Source: Flavobacteriaceae bacterium
Lineage (GTDB): Bacteria > Bacteroidota > Bacteroidia > Flavobacteriales > Flavobacteriaceae
Direction of reading: 5' to 3'
Assembly: GCA_024643385.1 (NCBI GenBank)
Contig: JAHEMZ010000006.1
Location: 9,707-56,121 of the forward strand
DNA: 46,415 nucleotides
Both the position numbers and the translations under genes were made by a program. Below the pieces are notes generated by a model. That model did not search any database, was not told the origin of the DNA, and saw nothing but the letters and a program-made list of their open reading frames with translations. Below are positions 33,000 to 42,725 of the stretch, in pieces; the stretch's first letter is position 1, and each line of letters opens with the position of its first letter.

Positions 33000-35405
33000 A
33001 TGAAAAAATATATACTCCTCTGGGCATTCCTTGTTTTTACACAAGTACTTTTTGCCCAGGTAATTACCATTACCGACGAAGAATCGGAACAGACGCTGGA
33101 TTTAGTAACGCTGATGAGTGCTGAGCCTAAGGCCTTTGCCACTACCAATGCCAAGGGACAAGCCGACATCTCCAATTTTAAGGGCGCTGAAAAAATCGAA
33201 ATCAGAACTTTAGGTTATACCACCCTATATCGCAGTTTTAACGAACTTGAATCGGCAGGATTTAAAATTGAAATGACGGCCTCCAACTTTAGCATTGAGC
33301 AAGTGGTTGTTTCCGCTACTCGATGGAATCAATCTGCCTCAAAAGTACCTGCCAAGGTAATTTCCATCTCTTCAAATTCCGTAGCGCTTCAAAATCCTCA
33401 AACCGCAGCCGATTTGCTGTCGATTTCAGGGAAAGTCTTTATCCAAAAGAGTCAGCAAGGAGGAGGAAGCCCGATGATTAGAGGGTTCGCTACTAATCGA
33501 TTGTTGTATACTGTCGATGGCGTTCGTATGAATACCGCCATCTTTAGGGGAGGAAATTTACAAAATGTAATCTCTCTCGACCCCTTCGCCATCGAACGCA
33601 CAGAGGTACTCTTTGGCCCGGATGCGGTGATCTATGGCAGTGACGCGATTGGAGGCGTTATGAGTTTTCAAACCTTAGTTCCTGAATTTTCCGTTGACGA
33701 AAAGACCTATATCTCGGGGAAAGCGGTGACTCGTTATGCCACTGCGAACAATGAAAAAACGGCTCACTTCGATGTAAATGTCGGGTGGAAAAAGTGGGCC
33801 TTTATTTCAAGCATCTCTTCCAACGATTATGGAGATTTGAAACAAGGAAGTCATGGCCCCGATGAATTTTTGCGCCCATTTTACGTGAAAAGACAAGACA
33901 GCATGGATGTGGTGGTAACGAATGAAGACCCGAAAGTTCAAACTCCTTCAGGATATACCCAAATCAATATGATGCAGAAGGTGCGTTTCAAACCCAACCA
34001 ACATTGGGATTTCCAATATGGATTTCATTATTCGGAAACGTCGGACTATAGTCGGTACGATCGACAACTTCGGACACGAAACGGATTGCCTCGCTACGGA
34101 GAATGGAAATATGGACCGCAAATTTGGATGATGAACAACCTCAACATCTCACAACATAAAGAAACCGTTTTATATGATCAAATGGCATTGCGCTTGGCCA
34201 TACAGAATTTTGACGAAAGCAGAATCAGTCGAAACTTCAACGATGAAACACGCGAAACACGTGTAGAAAAGGTTTACGCTTACTCCGGAAATCTTGATTT
34301 CACCAAAAAATTAGGTGACAAGAACAACCTTTTCTATGGTCTTGAAGTGGTTTATGATGATGTGCGATCTTCGGGAACCGATACTAATATTGATACCGGC
34401 GTAAGCGTTGTAGGTCCCGCCCGGTATCCTTATGCCACATGGGTTTCGTATGCGGCCTATATCTCGGATCAATTTGAAATCAGCGATCAATTTTTGTTAC
34501 AGGGCGGAATTCGTTATAATTATTTGAAGTTAGATGCCGAATTCGACACTACCTTCTATCCATTCCCCTTTGAAACTGCCAAACTGCAAAATGATGCCCT
34601 TACCGGAAACATAGGAATGGTCTATCGCCCTTCTCACGATTGGGTGATAAGCGCTAATTTGGCGACCGCTTTCCGTGCACCGAACGTGGACGATGTTGGT
34701 AAAGTTTTTGATTCAGAACCCGGCGCTGTGGTCATTCCTAATCCTGATCTGGAATCGGAATACGCTTATAATGCAGATTTGGGTATTGCAAAAGTATTCA
34801 ACAATGCAGTAAAAGTAGATGTTTCTGCCTATTACACCTTGCTAAAAAATGCCATGGTACGAAGAGATTTCAAACTAAATGGACAGGATAGCATTATGTA
34901 CGACGGCGAATTAAGTCAGGTTCAAGCGATCCAGAATGCCGCTGAAGCCAAAGTTTATGGAATTCAGGCAGGGATTGAAGTGAAACTCCCGGCCGGTTTT
35001 GGTTTCTCATCCGACTTCAACTATCAAAAGGGAGAAGAAGAGTTGGAGGATGGTACAACCAGCCCATCAAGACATGCTGCTCCATGGTTCGGGGTTTCAC
35101 GTCTATCCTTTAAAACTCAAAAGTTGAATATGATGATGTATGTTGACTATAGCGGAGAAGTCACTTTCGAAAATCTTGCGGAAGAAGAAAAGGGTAAACC
35201 GGAAATCTATGCCATTGACGATAATGGAGATCCTTATGCGGCCGGCTGGTATACGCTTAACTTTAAAGCGAATTACCGCCTCACCGATAAAATTTCATTG
35301 ACCGGAGGCCTGGAAAATATCACAGACCGCCGCTACCGACCTTACAGTTCAGGAATCTCGGGGGCGGGAAGAAATTTAATTCTTTCACTGCGAGCACAAT
35401 TTTGA
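33000..35405 (+). CDS. TonB-dependent outer-membrane receptor (heme/hemoglobin-receptor-like branch)
   Basis: 801 residues: signal peptide 1-19, a short carboxypeptidase-regulatory-like domain to about 95, the plug (VVVSATRWNQSASKVPAKV, PMIRGFATNRLLYTVDGVRMNT, ERTEVLFGPDAVIYGSDAIGG) and a 22-strand barrel ending LILSLRAQF. FRAP (558-561) and NPDL (581-584) correspond to the FRAP/NPNL boxes of heme receptors, but the histidine normally between them is missing. The substrate is therefore open: heme with other ligands, or another metal chelate. No SusD partner. A strong terminator follows. Confidence 0.9.
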   Translation: MKKYILLWAFLVFTQVLFAQVITITDEESEQTLDLVTLMSAEPKAFATTNAKGQADISNFKGAEKIEIRTLGYTTLYRSFNELESAGFKIEMTASNFSIEQVVVSATRWNQSASKVPAKVISISSNSVALQNPQTAADLLSISGKVFIQKSQQGGGSPMIRGFATNRLLYTVDGVRMNTAIFRGGNLQNVISLDPFAIERTEVLFGPDAVIYGSDAIGGVMSFQTLVPEFSVDEKTYISGKAVTRYATANNEKTAHFDVNVGWKKWAFISSISSNDYGDLKQGSHGPDEFLRPFYVKRQDSMDVVVTNEDPKVQTPSGYTQINMMQKVRFKPNQHWDFQYGFHYSETSDYSRYDRQLRTRNGLPRYGEWKYGPQIWMMNNLNISQHKETVLYDQMALRLAIQNFDESRISRNFNDETRETRVEKVYAYSGNLDFTKKLGDKNNLFYGLEVVYDDVRSSGTDTNIDTGVSVVGPARYPYATWVSYAAYISDQFEISDQFLLQGGIRYNYLKLDAEFDTTFYPFPFETAKLQNDALTGNIGMVYRPSHDWVISANLATAFRAPNVDDVGKVFDSEPGAVVIPNPDLESEYAYNADLGIAKVFNNAVKVDVSAYYTLLKNAMVRRDFKLNGQDSIMYDGELSQVQAIQNAAEAKVYGIQAGIEVKLPAGFGFSSDFNYQKGEEELEDGTTSPSRHAAPWFGVSRLSFKTQKLNMMMYVDYSGEVTFENLAEEEKGKPEIYAIDDNGDPYAAGWYTLNFKANYRLTDKISLTGGLENITDRRYRPYSSGISGAGRNLILSLRAQF

Positions 35406-35414
35406 CAAATACAT

Positions 35415-35443
35415 AAACCCGCCCGCATTAGGGCGGGTTTTTT
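35415..35443 (+). terminator. Strong intrinsic terminator after the TonB receptor
   Basis: AAACCCGCCC (35415-35424), loop GCATTA, GGGCGGGTTT (35431-35440) and a T tract to 35443: ten perfect pairs. Confidence 0.9.
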
Positions 35444-35480
35444 ATTCGATTGAATTCTAAAAATATCTATCTTTCGGCAT

Positions 35481-36923
35481 ATGAAAGATTTTTCCCCTTA
35501 TCGAATGTCGACCTTCTTTCTTGGGCCTATTCTCTTCATACTAGTGCTTTGCTGGCCTACCACCCTTCTTTCGGAAACCATGGACCCGGTGCTGGCGGTA
35601 GCGTGTTGGATGATCATATGGTGGATAGGTGAAGCGGTGGCACTTCCCGTGACAGCCCTCCTGCCCGTTGTACTATTTCCATTGTTGGATATCATGAAAA
35701 TTGGGGAAGTGACCAGTAATTATGCGAACTCTGTAGTCTTCCTATTTTTGGGTGGTTTTATTATCGCATTAGCATTGGAAAAAGTACAACTACATAAACG
35801 CATTGCGTTAAGAATATTAAAAATAACGGGGACTCAAGCTAATGGCATTATTCTTGGCTTTATGATCGCCACTGCTCTCATGAGTATGTGGATCTCCAAT
35901 ACTGCCAGCACCGTTGTGATGCTGCCGATCGCCGTTTCTGTGATTTCACTTTTAATTGACGATACCGATGGATTCACAAAGAATGATCGGTATTTTGCAC
36001 TTTCCATCATGTTAGGAATTGCGGCAGCTGCAAATATTGGAGGAATGGCGACGCTTATTGGCACCCCTCCAAATAGTGTGATGCTCGCCTTTTTAAACGA
36101 CCAATATCAAATAGACATAGGATTTTTTCAATGGATGAAACTCGGTGTTCCTTTTTCCATCATCATGCTGTTTGTTACTTACTTTATTATCGTTAAAGTT
36201 TTTTACCCCAATAGATTGGGAAATTTAAAATCTTCAGGAGCCATCATTCAGCAAGAACTGGATGCATTAGGACCTCTATCTAGACGTGAGAAGGCAGTGA
36301 TGGTGATCTTTTTTCTTACAGCAGCTACCTGGATGTTTCGAGGACTATTGAACCAAGCTTTTCCCGGCTTGGAATTGAATGATTCTATCATCAGCATGGT
36401 AGGGGCTTTAGCTATGTTTGCCGTTCCTATGAATTTTAAAAAGGATGCTTTTCTGCTTGAATGGGATGATACAACTCGCTTACCCTGGGGTATATTGATC
36501 CTCTTTGGGGGAGGTCTCGCTTTAGCAGATGGTCTGGCACAAACAGGGTTTATTCAATTGATCGATGACTTCATGAATGCTCATACCGATTGGAGCTTAT
36601 GGTTGGTCACCGGAGTGCTTGTGTTTTTGGTTTTATTCATGACTGAATTAATGAGCAATGTAGCTCTTGTCACCATACTACTACCCGTGGTGGTTGGCAT
36701 TGCGATAGGACTTGACGCCCCTATTTTACCCATGGTAGTTCCGGTAACCCTGGCTGCCAGTTGCGCGTTTATGTTGCCTATGGCTACTCCTCCTAATGCC
36801 ATCGTATTTGCAAGTGGACATGTAAAAGTCCATGAAATGGCCCGTACCGGGTTTATACTGAATCTGATCGCGATAATTGTATTAATGTTGTTTGCCTATT
36901 TCTTAGTCCCCTATATTTTTTAG
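35481..36923 (+). CDS. SLC13/DASS family sodium-coupled anion symporter
   Basis: 480 residues with about 11-12 membrane segments in the inverted-repeat layout of VcINDY. The first substrate/sodium signature SNTAST (Ser139-Asn140-Thr141) is canonical. The second, at 392-394, reads SNV in MSNVALVTILLPV instead of SNT. GTPPNS and ATPPNAIVFASG form the re-entrant loop partners. Known from family: imports C4-dicarboxylates, citrate or sulfate with sodium. Dicarboxylate is the more likely substrate here. Monocistronic between a strong terminator and the ppc promoter region. Confidence 0.9.
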   Translation: MKDFSPYRMSTFFLGPILFILVLCWPTTLLSETMDPVLAVACWMIIWWIGEAVALPVTALLPVVLFPLLDIMKIGEVTSNYANSVVFLFLGGFIIALALEKVQLHKRIALRILKITGTQANGIILGFMIATALMSMWISNTASTVVMLPIAVSVISLLIDDTDGFTKNDRYFALSIMLGIAAAANIGGMATLIGTPPNSVMLAFLNDQYQIDIGFFQWMKLGVPFSIIMLFVTYFIIVKVFYPNRLGNLKSSGAIIQQELDALGPLSRREKAVMVIFFLTAATWMFRGLLNQAFPGLELNDSIISMVGALAMFAVPMNFKKDAFLLEWDDTTRLPWGILILFGGGLALADGLAQTGFIQLIDDFMNAHTDWSLWLVTGVLVFLVLFMTELMSNVALVTILLPVVVGIAIGLDAPILPMVVPVTLAASCAFMLPMATPPNAIVFASGHVKVHEMARTGFILNLIAIIVLMLFAYFLVPYIF

Positions 36924-37055
36924 TCGCCTTCTGCCTTTAACTGAACTCTTTGTCGCTGATTAAGATGGATACCCGGCCCATAATAATTCATATTACCATA
37001 AGCTCTCGGCATTTTACTAATTAATAATTACCTTTAGTATTCCAAAAATAACCCC

Positions 37056-39623
37056 ATGCATCACACGAAAGAAGAACGATTTCAAGAGCACGTACTTTCA
37101 AAGTACCAGATATATAACAGCATCTTTATGACGCTCCCTTTTGATGCCATCACACGGACAGGGGTACTCCTTCCATTATTTCAGGAATTATGTGAAAAAG
37201 GCTTCGCCTCCCAGAAGAATCCAACAGAGATCGTCGATTCATTTTTTAAACAATACCGAAACAATCCGCCCACAGAAGAACAAATAAATCTATTGTTCCG
37301 ATTTATACAGTATATCGAAAGGCAGGTTGTTTTATTTGATGCGATCGAAGAAGCGACCTTTCCTATCATAAACAACATGGACGGAAGGGGAACTCTGCGA
37401 AATGTGAAAGAAGAAGCGGAAGACAAGAACAAGAAGGAGGCATTAAAAAAATATTTGGAACGGTTTAAAGTGCGGACGGTTTTGACCGCACATCCTACTC
37501 AGTTCTATCCCGGATCGGTCTTAGGAATCATTACCGATCTGGCAAAAGCCATAGAAAAAAATAAATTGGAGCATATTAAATTATTATTAGCCCAATTAGG
37601 AAAGACTCCATTTTTTAAAAAGACCAAACCTACTCCCTATGATGAAGCGGTAAGTCTGATCTGGTATTTGGAAAATGTTTTTTATGAGGCTGTTCATCGA
37701 ATTTACGATTATATTCAGAACAATGTATTCGAGGGAGAACCTCTTCCGAATGAGGTGATCAACCTCGGATTCTGGCCGGGTGGCGACCGGGATGGCAATC
37801 CTTTTGTCACCACGGAAATAACCTTACAAGTTGCGGAGCGCCTCCGCTATACAATTCTTAAAAACTATTACAAGGACCTCAGAAAGTTGCGGCGCCGTAT
37901 TACTTTTGAAGGGGCCGAAAACTTAGTCATTGCTTTAGAGCAAAAGATTTTCTCCCAGTTGAATCTTCCGATGAAAAAAGGGACACTTACTGCCAAAGAA
38001 ATAAGTAAGGACCTGAGCGAAATAAAAAATGTGCTAGAAACAAAACATCAATCTCTTTTTATTGAACCGGTAAGAGATTTGATCAATAAAGTACACTTGT
38101 TCGGACTGTATTTTGCCTCTTTGGACATTCGACAAGACTCAAGGGTTCATACGCATGTAATGAATACTATTGCGGAAATTCATCCGTATCTGTTTACAGG
38201 CTTGTATTCAGATCTTTCCGAAGTAGAGAAAATAAAACAACTGAGTGAGCTCAAGGGAAAAATAGATCCGGAATCTCTTTCCGAAGAAATGGCGAGAAAC
38301 ACTTTGGCTTCCATTTATGCCATGAAGGAAATACAATTGTACAATGGGGAGCATGCCTGCAATCGCTACATCATCAGCAACAATGGCAGTGTCGTGAATT
38401 TGTTGGAAGCCTTTGCGATGATTCGTTTGTGCGATTGGCAGTCCCCTACGGTGGATGTAATTCCACTTTTTGAAACGGTAGACGATCTGCAAGTGGCCGA
38501 CCAAGTAATGGAAACACTTTACACCAATGAAGCCTATCGGTCACATTTAGAACGCAGAGGAAACCGTCAATCCATTATGTTGGGATTCAGTGACGGCACC
38601 AAAGACGGCGGTTATTTGATGGCTAACTGGAGTATTTTTACCGCAAAAGAACGACTTACAACCATTTCCAGGAATTACGGTATTACGGTGCTTTTCTTTG
38701 ACGGTCGTGGCGGCCCACCTGCCCGTGGTGGGGGTAAAACACATCAATTCTATGCATCCTTAGGGAATACGATAGAACACGAAGAGGTGCAGCTTACCAT
38801 ACAGGGACAAACCATCAGTTCTACTTTTGGAACCATTGATTCCTGCCAATTCAATATAGAACAATTGATAAGTTCCGGCATAGCCAACGAAGTATTCAGA
38901 GACGAAGAATTGACATTGAGTGATGAAGACAGAGCGACGATGACTCGATTGGCGGAATTGAGCTACAAAGCCTATAAGGATTTTAAGAGTCATCCGAAAT
39001 TTTTGCCCTATCTGGAGCAAATGAGTACTTTGAAATATTACGCTAAAACCAATATTGGAAGTCGTCCGTCAAAAAGAGGAAAGAGTTCAGAGTTGGTCTT
39101 TAGCGATCTGCGGGCGATCCCTTTTGTGGGCAGTTGGAGCCAATTGAAACAAAATGTTCCCGGCTTTTATGGCGTCGGTATTGCGATTGAGGAGTTCAAG
39201 AAGAACGGAGAATTTGAAAAAGTAAGATCGTTGTTTAAAAGCTCTGCCTTCTTTAGAACGTTGTTAGAAAATAGCATGATGAGTTTGACAAAATCATTCT
39301 TCCCACTTACGGCTTATATGAAAGAGGATCCCGAGTTCGGAGGTTTTTGGGAGATTATTTTTAATGAGTTTGAAAGGTCTAAAGCCCTTTTACTGGAGCT
39401 AACCGGTTATTCTGAACTCATGGAAGACAGTAAAGCCATGCGGGCCTCCATTGCCGTTCGGGAAAAAATTGTGCTTCCCTTATTGACCATTCAACAATAT
39501 GCATTAAGAGAAATTCAGCAATTGAAAAAAGAGAATGGCGATCCGGACCTTATAGAGATCTATGAAAAAATGGTGACCCGTTCCTTATTTGGAAATATAA
39601 ACGCCAGTAGAAACAGTGCTTAA
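37056..39623 (+). CDS. ppc: Phosphoenolpyruvate carboxylase, divergent Bacteroidota type
   Basis: Carboxylates PEP to oxaloacetate to refill the TCA cycle. 855 residues. LTAHPTQFYPGSVLG (catalytic His146) replaces the usual TAHPTE.RR; GFWPGGDRDGNPFVT and GFSDGTKDGGYLMANW are recognisable. The block normally reading FHGRGG is FFDGRGGPPARGGG, with Asp549 in place of His. The C terminus is SRNSA instead of RNTG; the Asn that binds inhibitory aspartate in E. coli appears kept. The homology is clear; full activity is assumed. A box TACCTTTA lies upstream; the stop overlaps the convergent recO stop. Confidence 0.9.
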   Translation: MHHTKEERFQEHVLSKYQIYNSIFMTLPFDAITRTGVLLPLFQELCEKGFASQKNPTEIVDSFFKQYRNNPPTEEQINLLFRFIQYIERQVVLFDAIEEATFPIINNMDGRGTLRNVKEEAEDKNKKEALKKYLERFKVRTVLTAHPTQFYPGSVLGIITDLAKAIEKNKLEHIKLLLAQLGKTPFFKKTKPTPYDEAVSLIWYLENVFYEAVHRIYDYIQNNVFEGEPLPNEVINLGFWPGGDRDGNPFVTTEITLQVAERLRYTILKNYYKDLRKLRRRITFEGAENLVIALEQKIFSQLNLPMKKGTLTAKEISKDLSEIKNVLETKHQSLFIEPVRDLINKVHLFGLYFASLDIRQDSRVHTHVMNTIAEIHPYLFTGLYSDLSEVEKIKQLSELKGKIDPESLSEEMARNTLASIYAMKEIQLYNGEHACNRYIISNNGSVVNLLEAFAMIRLCDWQSPTVDVIPLFETVDDLQVADQVMETLYTNEAYRSHLERRGNRQSIMLGFSDGTKDGGYLMANWSIFTAKERLTTISRNYGITVLFFDGRGGPPARGGGKTHQFYASLGNTIEHEEVQLTIQGQTISSTFGTIDSCQFNIEQLISSGIANEVFRDEELTLSDEDRATMTRLAELSYKAYKDFKSHPKFLPYLEQMSTLKYYAKTNIGSRPSKRGKSSELVFSDLRAIPFVGSWSQLKQNVPGFYGVGIAIEEFKKNGEFEKVRSLFKSSAFFRTLLENSMMSLTKSFFPLTAYMKEDPEFGGFWEIIFNEFERSKALLLELTGYSELMEDSKAMRASIAVREKIVLPLLTIQQYALREIQQLKKENGDPDLIEIYEKMVTRSLFGNINASRNSA

Positions 39624-40339
39624 TGAAATAGTTGTGTTAAAACCGCTAGGGACTTAGGAGTGCGATACTCTTGCACATGCAATTGGTAATAAGTAAGCAA
39701 GAGATGAAGGGTGTCCGCACGATTTTGTTTACTGATCGATACGGAAGGAAGGTCGTCAAGTGTACAAAGATGAAGTTGTATCATAACTTTCAGGCAATCG
39801 CCACTTTCACAAAAATCGCCCATAGGGCTATTTTGAAAAACGCCCTCCATTAAATTGAGATAAGGTAAGTCTTGATCTGAAAAGTCGGGATAAAAGCCTA
39901 AATGACCGGTAAGTTTGAGCAAAAAGGCCAAATGAAAATTGGCAATCTTTTCGTTGTCGTCCAGCCATAAAAGTGAAGATTCCAAAAATTGGAACAACTC
40001 GGGATTGGCTTCTTCTTCTTTTATTGCGTTTTTTAGGATCTCGGACAGGAACATCACTAAAGATGTTTTGACCACTTGTGTATGTAAACTTTGATAAGGA
40101 ACTAACACCCGTGCTTCCTGAATGCGCTCCAGGGTTCCTTTATCCTTGTGATAAGCATCCAGCTGGAGCAACGTTAGCGGTTGAAACATAGCGGTTCGAA
40201 GCTTTCCCTTTTTAGACTTTAAAATAGCTCTTAAATGATAACTTTTAAGGCCAACTTTTTCAGTATAACAAGAAACGATTAAGTCTGCTTCACCATACTT
40301 CACAGAAGACAATACCAACGCTTTTGTGCTAACCTGCAT
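39620..40339 (-). CDS. recO: DNA repair protein RecO
   Basis: Loads RecA onto SSB-coated DNA in the RecFOR pathway. 239 residues with an N-terminal OB domain (QVSTKALVLSSVKYGEADLIVSCYTEKVG, LRAILKSKKGK) and a helical C-terminal domain. Its ATG overlaps the porZ stop by one base (TAATG), so it is translationally coupled to porZ. Its stop codon overlaps that of ppc on the opposite strand. Confidence 0.95.
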   Translation of the reverse strand: MQVSTKALVLSSVKYGEADLIVSCYTEKVGLKSYHLRAILKSKKGKLRTAMFQPLTLLQLDAYHKDKGTLERIQEARVLVPYQSLHTQVVKTSLVMFLSEILKNAIKEEEANPELFQFLESSLLWLDDNEKIANFHLAFLLKLTGHLGFYPDFSDQDLPYLNLMEGVFQNSPMGDFCESGDCLKVMIQLHLCTLDDLPSVSISKQNRADTLHLLLTYYQLHVQEYRTPKSLAVLTQLFH

Positions 40340-42621
40340 TAACGAACTACCATAATTTTAGTGACTTTGGTCTCTAATGCGTCCGCAGAAGTTATCAGCA
40401 CCAAATAGACCCCTGAAGCTACCTTGTAACTCCCAAATGCAGTTGTATCCCAAAGGATACTTCCTCCTTTGCTGGTGGTTTCAAACACTAAATTTCCTTC
40501 TATATCGGTGATCTTTACATTCGCTCCGGCAGTGAGTCCGTCGATGGTCACATCGCCTTTAAATCCCGGGCGTACAGGATTAGGATACGCATAAACATTT
40601 TCCAAGTTGTCACGAGGAGCTGTAGACGTTCCTTCAAAGGCTACAAGTCCTTTGGTGGTTGCAAAATAAACTCTCCCCGTAGAATTATCAATGGCGATGT
40701 CTTGAACATTATTAGAGGGAAGTGGTGAATTATCTCTTGTAAAGCGAAGCAATGTTTCTTGTCCATTAGGCGAAAGGTAAAAAACTCCTGAGGTAGCCGT
40801 AGCAATCCATTTGTTATTAGAACCATCCACTTCAATATCTGTGATGGTCTGCTGAAATAATAGTTCTTGCGGCACCCCGTCTTCCAAAATAATGATAGAC
40901 TGTGCTTCTGTGTTATTTCCACTCTGAAAGAATCCTGCCACATTATAGAGCACCCGAAGTCCTTCCCGTGTACCTATCCAGAGTCGGTTGGAACTGTCAA
41001 AAGCAAGTGCCCTAATATCGGGATTGGGTAAATTTCCATTACCGGACCCTTCTGTAATTTTATTGAAGATCCCATTACTCGGATTAAAGCCTATCAGACC
41101 ACTTTGGGCCGAGCCAAAGAATATATAGCCCTCACGACTAATCGCCAATTCATTTAAAGCTAATTCTTCCTCTGCATTGATAATATTGGATATATCGACT
41201 CTAAGGAATTGTCCGCCCGGACTCAATCGCACTAAGCCTTCATTGATCTTTGTTTGCGTAAACCAAAGGTTGTTATCCCGATCGAATGCAGATCCATAAA
41301 TTCGAATTCCTGCCGCCGGATTCGAGGGAGGAATTTCTAGGGCACTATTAGTTTCGTTATATAGAATTTGCGGATTTTGATCCACTACTTTCAATAGTCC
41401 CATCTGAAAGGAAGAAAAGTACGCCTCGTTGGGGTTCATTGGATTTACCCGGACATACACCATATCGCTCGCGTCAAAAATCTGACTTTCATCTATGTTG
41501 GTCCAAACCTCCTCTTTAAAATTGCTTATCCCTCGATAATCAAGTGGAAAAGGGTTAAAATTTACCGTTATATCCCCAAAGCATACCCATAACTGACCGG
41601 GGCTGGCATCGATGGCGAAGGAATTGTTCAAAAGGGGACCATCCGGTAGAATTTGTATAGCATTGTTCGAGCCAAACGGCACTTGAAACATTCCACTTTC
41701 AAGGGTTCCCAGGTATAAAAAATTTCCAAATGCCAATCCTGATTGGTATTCATCACTAACGCCCGGTAAACTATTCACGGAAGTAAGTTGAACAAATCCG
41801 GGACCATAGGCCTTTGCGCCGACGGACGTAATCACCGTCAAAATATTCTCTTCTACGGTAAAGTCCTTTACTTGATTGGTTCCAAAATCTGCCACCACTA
41901 CCGGCGGTCCGGGCTCTATACGAAGCACCCGGTTGTTGTTACGAAGTAAAAATACCTCATCACCTAAGGCCTGGACTCCTCGGATCCCATTGCCGACTCC
42001 CATAGAAATCCACTCTTCATAATTAATCAGATCATCACTTTCGATCAAGGCACGTTTTATGCCTTCCTCTATGGAAGAGGCGTAGATATAAGGCTCCAAA
42101 ATAGTAGTTTGATTGATATCTATCAGACTTCCCTGGTCTCCGATATAATAGGTGTCGCCAAACTCCAAATTAGCAATATCATACACCGAAATTCCATACT
42201 GTGTGGCTATATATAATTTGCCATTGTATTCGTTGAAGTGATTTATTCGTTTACTGTCCGGCGGAATAGTCGGCTTTTCGAGAATATCTACTACTTTCAA
42301 TATTTCGTCTTCCCCATCAATGACTACTTCTATCAATCCATTTTCATAGCCAATGAATAAAGCACCATAATCCTGACTGTAGTGAATTTGTGAGATAGAT
42401 TCCCCGGAAAGACCATTTATAGTTGTTATGGTAGCTAACTCATTGGTAAAAAGATCATAGGTAAATACTGCATTCTCTGCTGCCGCATAAATCTTATTAT
42501 TCCCTTGCGTAATATCTCTGACAGAAACGAAGGAAAAGAAGCCGGTCCACGAATCTTCATAACTCTGTGAAAAAGTGCCCATGCTAATCAATAAGAGGAA
42601 TAAGGAAAGATATTTTTTCAT
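40339..42621 (-). CDS. porZ: T9SS component PorZ (two-propeller protein with type A sorting domain)
   Basis: About 760 residues from ATG 42621 (MKKYLSLFLLLISMGTFSQ, a signal peptide). An in-frame TTG 12 codons upstream would put a charged stretch before the signal and is rejected. Two seven-bladed propellers of the two-component-regulator type (DITQGNNKIYAAAENAVFTYD, ISQIHYSQDYGALFIGYENGLIEV, DIRALAFDSSNRLWIGTREGLRV), then a type A sorting domain (YAYPNPVRPGF ... GVYLVLITSADALETKVTKIMVVR). In Porphyromonas PorZ is part of the T9SS attachment complex that delivers the lipopolysaccharide for cargo anchoring. The length, N-terminal SYEDSWTGFFSF and neighbouring recO support the assignment. Confidence 0.85.
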   Translation of the reverse strand: MKKYLSLFLLLISMGTFSQSYEDSWTGFFSFVSVRDITQGNNKIYAAAENAVFTYDLFTNELATITTINGLSGESISQIHYSQDYGALFIGYENGLIEVVIDGEDEILKVVDILEKPTIPPDSKRINHFNEYNGKLYIATQYGISVYDIANLEFGDTYYIGDQGSLIDINQTTILEPYIYASSIEEGIKRALIESDDLINYEEWISMGVGNGIRGVQALGDEVFLLRNNNRVLRIEPGPPVVVADFGTNQVKDFTVEENILTVITSVGAKAYGPGFVQLTSVNSLPGVSDEYQSGLAFGNFLYLGTLESGMFQVPFGSNNAIQILPDGPLLNNSFAIDASPGQLWVCFGDITVNFNPFPLDYRGISNFKEEVWTNIDESQIFDASDMVYVRVNPMNPNEAYFSSFQMGLLKVVDQNPQILYNETNSALEIPPSNPAAGIRIYGSAFDRDNNLWFTQTKINEGLVRLSPGGQFLRVDISNIINAEEELALNELAISREGYIFFGSAQSGLIGFNPSNGIFNKITEGSGNGNLPNPDIRALAFDSSNRLWIGTREGLRVLYNVAGFFQSGNNTEAQSIIILEDGVPQELLFQQTITDIEVDGSNNKWIATATSGVFYLSPNGQETLLRFTRDNSPLPSNNVQDIAIDNSTGRVYFATTKGLVAFEGTSTAPRDNLENVYAYPNPVRPGFKGDVTIDGLTAGANVKITDIEGNLVFETTSKGGSILWDTTAFGSYKVASGVYLVLITSADALETKVTKIMVVR

Positions 42622-42725
42622 AGAAAATCTGAAGGTCATAGAGCTAAAACACGGCAAAATACTATTTATTGTAACAATCGTCTAAAAGTAAGCCATGGAA
42701 TTAAGTAATCCCAACTATTTTATGA

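Noticed and set aside
32921-33124. 67-codon plus-strand frame before and into the TonB receptor gene
   Set aside because: It overlaps the receptor's signal-peptide region in another frame and shows no domain or promoter of its own.
35450-35632. 60-codon plus-strand frame at the start of the SLC13 gene
   Set aside because: Out of frame with a clear transporter and lacking any motif.
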